Below are positions 61,027 through 64,000 of a stretch of DNA of 64,000 bases, piece by piece (position 1 is the stretch's first letter; each line of letters starts with the position of its first letter). The notes below the pieces were generated by a model. It saw nothing but the letters and a program-made list of their open reading frames with translations. It made no database searches and had not been told where the DNA came from. The position numbers and the translations under genes were made by a program. The DNA lies in the NCBI RefSeq assembly GCF_001952855.1, contig NZ_LPNO01000024.1:209627-273626 (forward strand). The letters are read 5' to 3'. This DNA comes from Pseudomonas sp. ATCC PTA-122608 (lineage in GTDB: Bacteria > Pseudomonadota > Gammaproteobacteria > Pseudomonadales > Pseudomonadaceae).

Positions 61027-62970
61027 ATGAATATCAAGCAGAAGCTGACCTGGGCCTTTGCGGCCATCGCGTGTCTGCCAGTCATCCTGGTGGCCATTCT
61101 GGTGGTGCTGAATGTACGCGAGGGGGCCATGGCCAATTTCCTCGACAGCAGCGGCCGCGAAATCCGTCAGATCGACAACGGCATGAAGCAGTTTTTCGAC
61201 GGCATCAGCCAAAACGTCGAATATGTGGCCAAGGACCCGCGCGTTGTCGCGGCCAGGGACCTCAAGAGTTATGCCGGCGCCGACGCTGCGCAAATTCCGC
61301 TGACTGCGACCAACAAGGACCTTCTGGGGATTTTCGACCAGTTCGCCAAAAGCCATCCCAGCACCGCCTACCTGTCCCTGGGACTGAGCGACGGCGGTTA
61401 CGCCAGTTGGCCTGACGACACCAAACTGAACAACTACGACCCGCGCGTGCGCCCCTGGTACCAGGCGGCCATCGCCGCGCCAGGCAAGACCGTGCGTACC
61501 GGCGCGTACTATTGGGCGCCAGACGATGTGTCGCTGATCGGCACCGTGCACACCGTCACCGACGATACGGGCAAGATCCTTGGCGTCGTCGGCCTGGACG
61601 TGTCACTCAAGCAACTCACCGAACTGGTGCGCAACATCAAGCTCGGCGACAGCGGCTACCTGATGCTGGTGGAAGCCAACGGCAACGTGCTGGTAGACCC
61701 CAGCGACGCCAAGCACAACTTCAAACCGATGGCCGACCTGGGCGCTAATTATGCCGAGCTGGCCAAGCGCGGCGACGGCGTGACCCAGGTCGACATCGAG
61801 GGTGTGACCTACATGGCCAACGTGGTCAGTTCCAAAGATCTGGGCTGGCGTTTTATCGGCCTGATCAAGCGCGACGAAGTGATGGCCGGCGCCACTCGCC
61901 TGACTTGGCTGATCGCCGCCATCGCCGCCGCACTGGCCGTGGTGTTCGCGATTGTCGGCGCCAGCTTTGCCAGCGTGATCGTGCGCCCGATTCGCGGGGT
62001 GGCCGACGGCCTGCAAGAGATTGCCGAAGGTGAAGGCGACCTCACCCGCCAGCTCAAGGTGCAGGGCAAGGACGAAACCGCCAGCCTGGCGGGCTGGTTC
62101 AACCAGTTCCTGAGCATGATCGCCCAGTTGGTGCAGCGCATCGGCAATGCCTCTTCCGACCTGCAAGCCGCCGCCGCCGACACCCGCGACGTCGCCCACA
62201 ACATGAACCAGGCGGCAGGCCGCCAACGTGAGGCCGTGGAGCTGGTCAGCACCGCCTTCAACGAAATGGTGGCTACCGCCAACGAAGTCGCCCGCTCCTG
62301 CAGCGCCGCCGCATCGAGTGCCGACGAAGGCTACCGCGATGTACACGACGGCCAGCAGCATATCGGCGAAGCCACTGGCAGCGTGCTCAAGCTCAGCGAA
62401 GACCTGCAGCGCTCCACCCAGACGATGCAACAACTGGAGCAGGACAGCAAAAACATCAACACGATCCTCGACACCATCCGCTCGATTGCCGAACAGACCA
62501 ACCTGCTGGCGCTTAACGCCGCCATCGAAGCCGCACGTGCCGGTGACCAGGGCCGCGGGTTCGCTGTGGTCGCCGACGAGGTGCGTGCGCTGGCCCGACG
62601 CACCGCCGACTCCACCGGCGAAATCGACAGCCTGCTGGGCAACCTCGCCCGCCGCACTCAGGAAGTCACCCAACAGATGCAGGGCAGCCTGCTGGTGTCC
62701 CACACCAGCGTGGAACGCATCCAGCAGGCTCGCGACAGCTTCGACAAGATCCGCGGCTCGGTCGACTCGATTCGCGACCAGAACACCCAGATCGCCACCG
62801 CCGCCGAGGAGCAGCACCAGGTGGCCGAAGAGATCAACCGGCACATCGCGCAGATCCATGCCGACGCGCAGTTGGTGGAAGGCTTTGCGCATTCGGCACA
62901 GACCGGGTCCGGACGGTTGACGGATATTTCCGGTCAGCTCAAGGGCCTGGTGGGGCGCTTCAAGTTCTAG
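61027..62970 (+). CDS. methyl-accepting chemotaxis protein with dCache sensor
   Basis: The 647-aa product has a membrane segment (about 7-29), a periplasmic dCache_1 domain (about 35-275; YDPRVRPWY and GVVGLDVSL), a second membrane helix (about 293-318), HAMP (about 320-370) and the cytoplasmic signalling domain with the invariant hairpin tip IAEQTNLLALNAAIEAARAG. The RPWY and Asp positions of amino-acid-binding dCache domains are kept, but the usual Y-x-D between them is replaced by AYYWAPD, so the ligand is uncertain. AGGTGAAG precedes the ATG. Confidence 0.93.
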   Translation: MNIKQKLTWAFAAIACLPVILVAILVVLNVREGAMANFLDSSGREIRQIDNGMKQFFDGISQNVEYVAKDPRVVAARDLKSYAGADAAQIPLTATNKDLLGIFDQFAKSHPSTAYLSLGLSDGGYASWPDDTKLNNYDPRVRPWYQAAIAAPGKTVRTGAYYWAPDDVSLIGTVHTVTDDTGKILGVVGLDVSLKQLTELVRNIKLGDSGYLMLVEANGNVLVDPSDAKHNFKPMADLGANYAELAKRGDGVTQVDIEGVTYMANVVSSKDLGWRFIGLIKRDEVMAGATRLTWLIAAIAAALAVVFAIVGASFASVIVRPIRGVADGLQEIAEGEGDLTRQLKVQGKDETASLAGWFNQFLSMIAQLVQRIGNASSDLQAAAADTRDVAHNMNQAAGRQREAVELVSTAFNEMVATANEVARSCSAAASSADEGYRDVHDGQQHIGEATGSVLKLSEDLQRSTQTMQQLEQDSKNINTILDTIRSIAEQTNLLALNAAIEAARAGDQGRGFAVVADEVRALARRTADSTGEIDSLLGNLARRTQEVTQQMQGSLLVSHTSVERIQQARDSFDKIRGSVDSIRDQNTQIATAAEEQHQVAEEINRHIAQIHADAQLVEGFAHSAQTGSGRLTDISGQLKGLVGRFKF

Positions 62971-63013
62971 GCATTTCGCTGAGGGTAATGCCTGAACCGC
63001 TTACAGCGCGGGC

Positions 63014-63048
63014 AAAAAAAAGCGCCACTCAATGAGTGGCGCTTTTTC
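63014..63048. terminator. bidirectional Rho-independent terminator
   Basis: A 10-bp stem (63021-63030 with 63034-63043, loop AAT) is flanked by an A run (63014-63020) and a T run (63044-63047). It serves both convergent chemoreceptor genes. Confidence 0.9.
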
Positions 63049-63090
63049 TATTCCCTGTTCGACGTCAAGACCCAGGCGCAGCTTGAACCT

Positions 63091-64000
63091 CTACCCCACC
63101 CAGCTGATGGCGGTCTTTGGAATCACTTCGGATTCATCGAGCTTGGAAGCGAACATGCTCACAGCCTCGACCGCGTCGCTGGTGCCGTTGCGAATCTGCA
63201 AAATCACCGAACCGGCTTGATCGGCCAGCGTAACGCCGCGCTGCGCACCTTCCTGGGTGGCATTCATGCTGACGACCGCGTCCCGTGTCTCGGCGAGAAT
63301 CTTGCTGATCATCTCGGCGATTTCCGCCGTGGAGCGGCTGGTGCGCCCCGCCAGTTGCCTCACCTCGTCGGCGACCACGGCAAACCCTCGCCCCTGATCC
63401 CCTGCCCGGGCGGCCTCGATGGCGGCATTGAGCGCCAGCAGGTTGGTCTGGTCGGCAATCCCGCGAATGGTATTGACGATCGCGGTGATCTGCTCGGAGC
63501 GATCGCCCAGTTGCCCCACCAGTCGCGCAGACGCCCCGATGTTTTCGGCAATGCGGCGCATCTCACTGGCGGTCTCTTGAATGACCTGAGTGCCCTGCTC
63601 GGCAAACTTCTCCGTCTCGGCAGAAATATGGTAAGCCCGGGAAGCACCGCGGGAGTCGGCCTCGAATTTCTCGACCCGCTCGGTGATGTCACTGGCGAAT
63701 TTGACGATCTTGGTTAACTTGCCGTCGGCGTCATACACCGGGTTATAGCTTGCCTCCAGCCACACGACGCGACCGTGCTTGCCCAGGCGTTTAAATTGCC
63801 CGCTGAAAAACTCGCCCGCATTCAGGCGACGCCAGAAGTCGGTGTACTCATTGCTGTTAACCAGGCCGGGTTCGCAAAACAGGCGGTGATGCTTACCCTT
63901 GAGTTCCGCCAGCCCATAACCCATGACATTCAGAAAGTTTTCGTTGGCGACCAGCACATTGCCGCTCAGGTCGAACTCGATCACCGCCATGGCCCGGTCC
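63091..64000 (-). CDS. PAS-domain chemoreceptor (BdlA/Aer-like), C-terminal part
   Basis: About 303 codons of a gene that enters from the right edge. It shows a PAS domain (MAVIEFDLSGNVLVANENFL, MGYGLAELKGKHHRLFCEPG, with the PAC strand VWLEASYNPVYDADGKLTK) and a short MCP signalling domain with the tip IADQTNLLALNAAIEAARAG. No membrane segment is seen in this part, as in BdlA-type soluble receptors. The frame remains open through 64000, so the internal ATG at 63990 is not the real start. Confidence 0.9.
   Translation of the reverse strand, partial: DRAMAVIEFDLSGNVLVANENFLNVMGYGLAELKGKHHRLFCEPGLVNSNEYTDFWRRLNAGEFFSGQFKRLGKHGRVVWLEASYNPVYDADGKLTKIVKFASDITERVEKFEADSRGASRAYHISAETEKFAEQGTQVIQETASEMRRIAENIGASARLVGQLGDRSEQITAIVNTIRGIADQTNLLALNAAIEAARAGDQGRGFAVVADEVRQLAGRTSRSTAEIAEMISKILAETRDAVVSMNATQEGAQRGVTLADQAGSVILQIRNGTSDAVEAVSMFASKLDESEVIPKTAISWVG

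Overview
The window is GC-rich, densely coded chromosomal DNA of a fluorescent Pseudomonas (P. fluorescens group). This rests on the gene content (an Hxc-type type II secretion locus, a DING phosphate-binding protein, a PUMA3-type VreA/VreI/VreR relay, an oxaloacetate decarboxylase of the PA4872 type and a P. fluorescens-type arylesterase) and on many Pseudomonas REP doublets (REPINs). No phage, plasmid, rRNA, canonical tRNA or CRISPR array was seen.

Bases 1-18972 form a phosphate-starvation secretion region. It holds the N-terminal part of a large two-partner-secretion adhesin (PdtA-like, running off the left edge), a DING protein, all eleven Hxc components (hxcS, R, Q, Z, Y, X, T, V, P, U, W) and the vreR-vreI-vreA regulators. 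Two copies of a large inverted-repeat element built round a REPIN sit inside it. One separates hxcQ from hxcR. The other lies between hxcW and vreR and carries a 155-bp MITE-like insertion with a 9-bp target duplication.

Bases 19135-27471 hold a small secreted protein, an RpiR regulator, a D-Ala-D-Ala dipeptidase with a complete dipeptide ABC importer (ddpXABCDF), and a manganese exporter (mntP) behind a yybP-ykoY riboswitch. Bases 27616-40874 are ordinary accessory metabolism: alcohol dehydrogenase, VOC protein, alginate-export-type porin, arylesterase, DoxX, two LysR regulators (one broken by an in-frame stop), quinone reductase, GST, old yellow enzyme, a DJ-1/PfpI protein with a divergent GlxA-type regulator, an acetyltransferase and UppP.

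Bases 40987-48700 are an RNA-repair and RNA-quality-control island: rtcR, and divergently rsr (Ro60/TROVE), three tandem Y-RNA-like modules, rtcB, an rlaP-type nucleotidyltransferase and rtcA. An ADP-ribosylglycohydrolase converges on rtcR. The last Y module carries a circularly permuted tRNA-like domain. A good sigma-54 promoter precedes rsr, fitting control by RtcR.

Bases 48906-64000 contain an exported M20 dipeptidase, an ECF sigma/FecR pair with two fused ABC exporter-fold subunits, two acetyltransferases (one fused to a P-loop domain), a tauD-tauA pair without tauBC, an oxaloacetate decarboxylase, a dCache chemoreceptor and the C-terminal part of a PAS-containing chemoreceptor that runs off the right edge.
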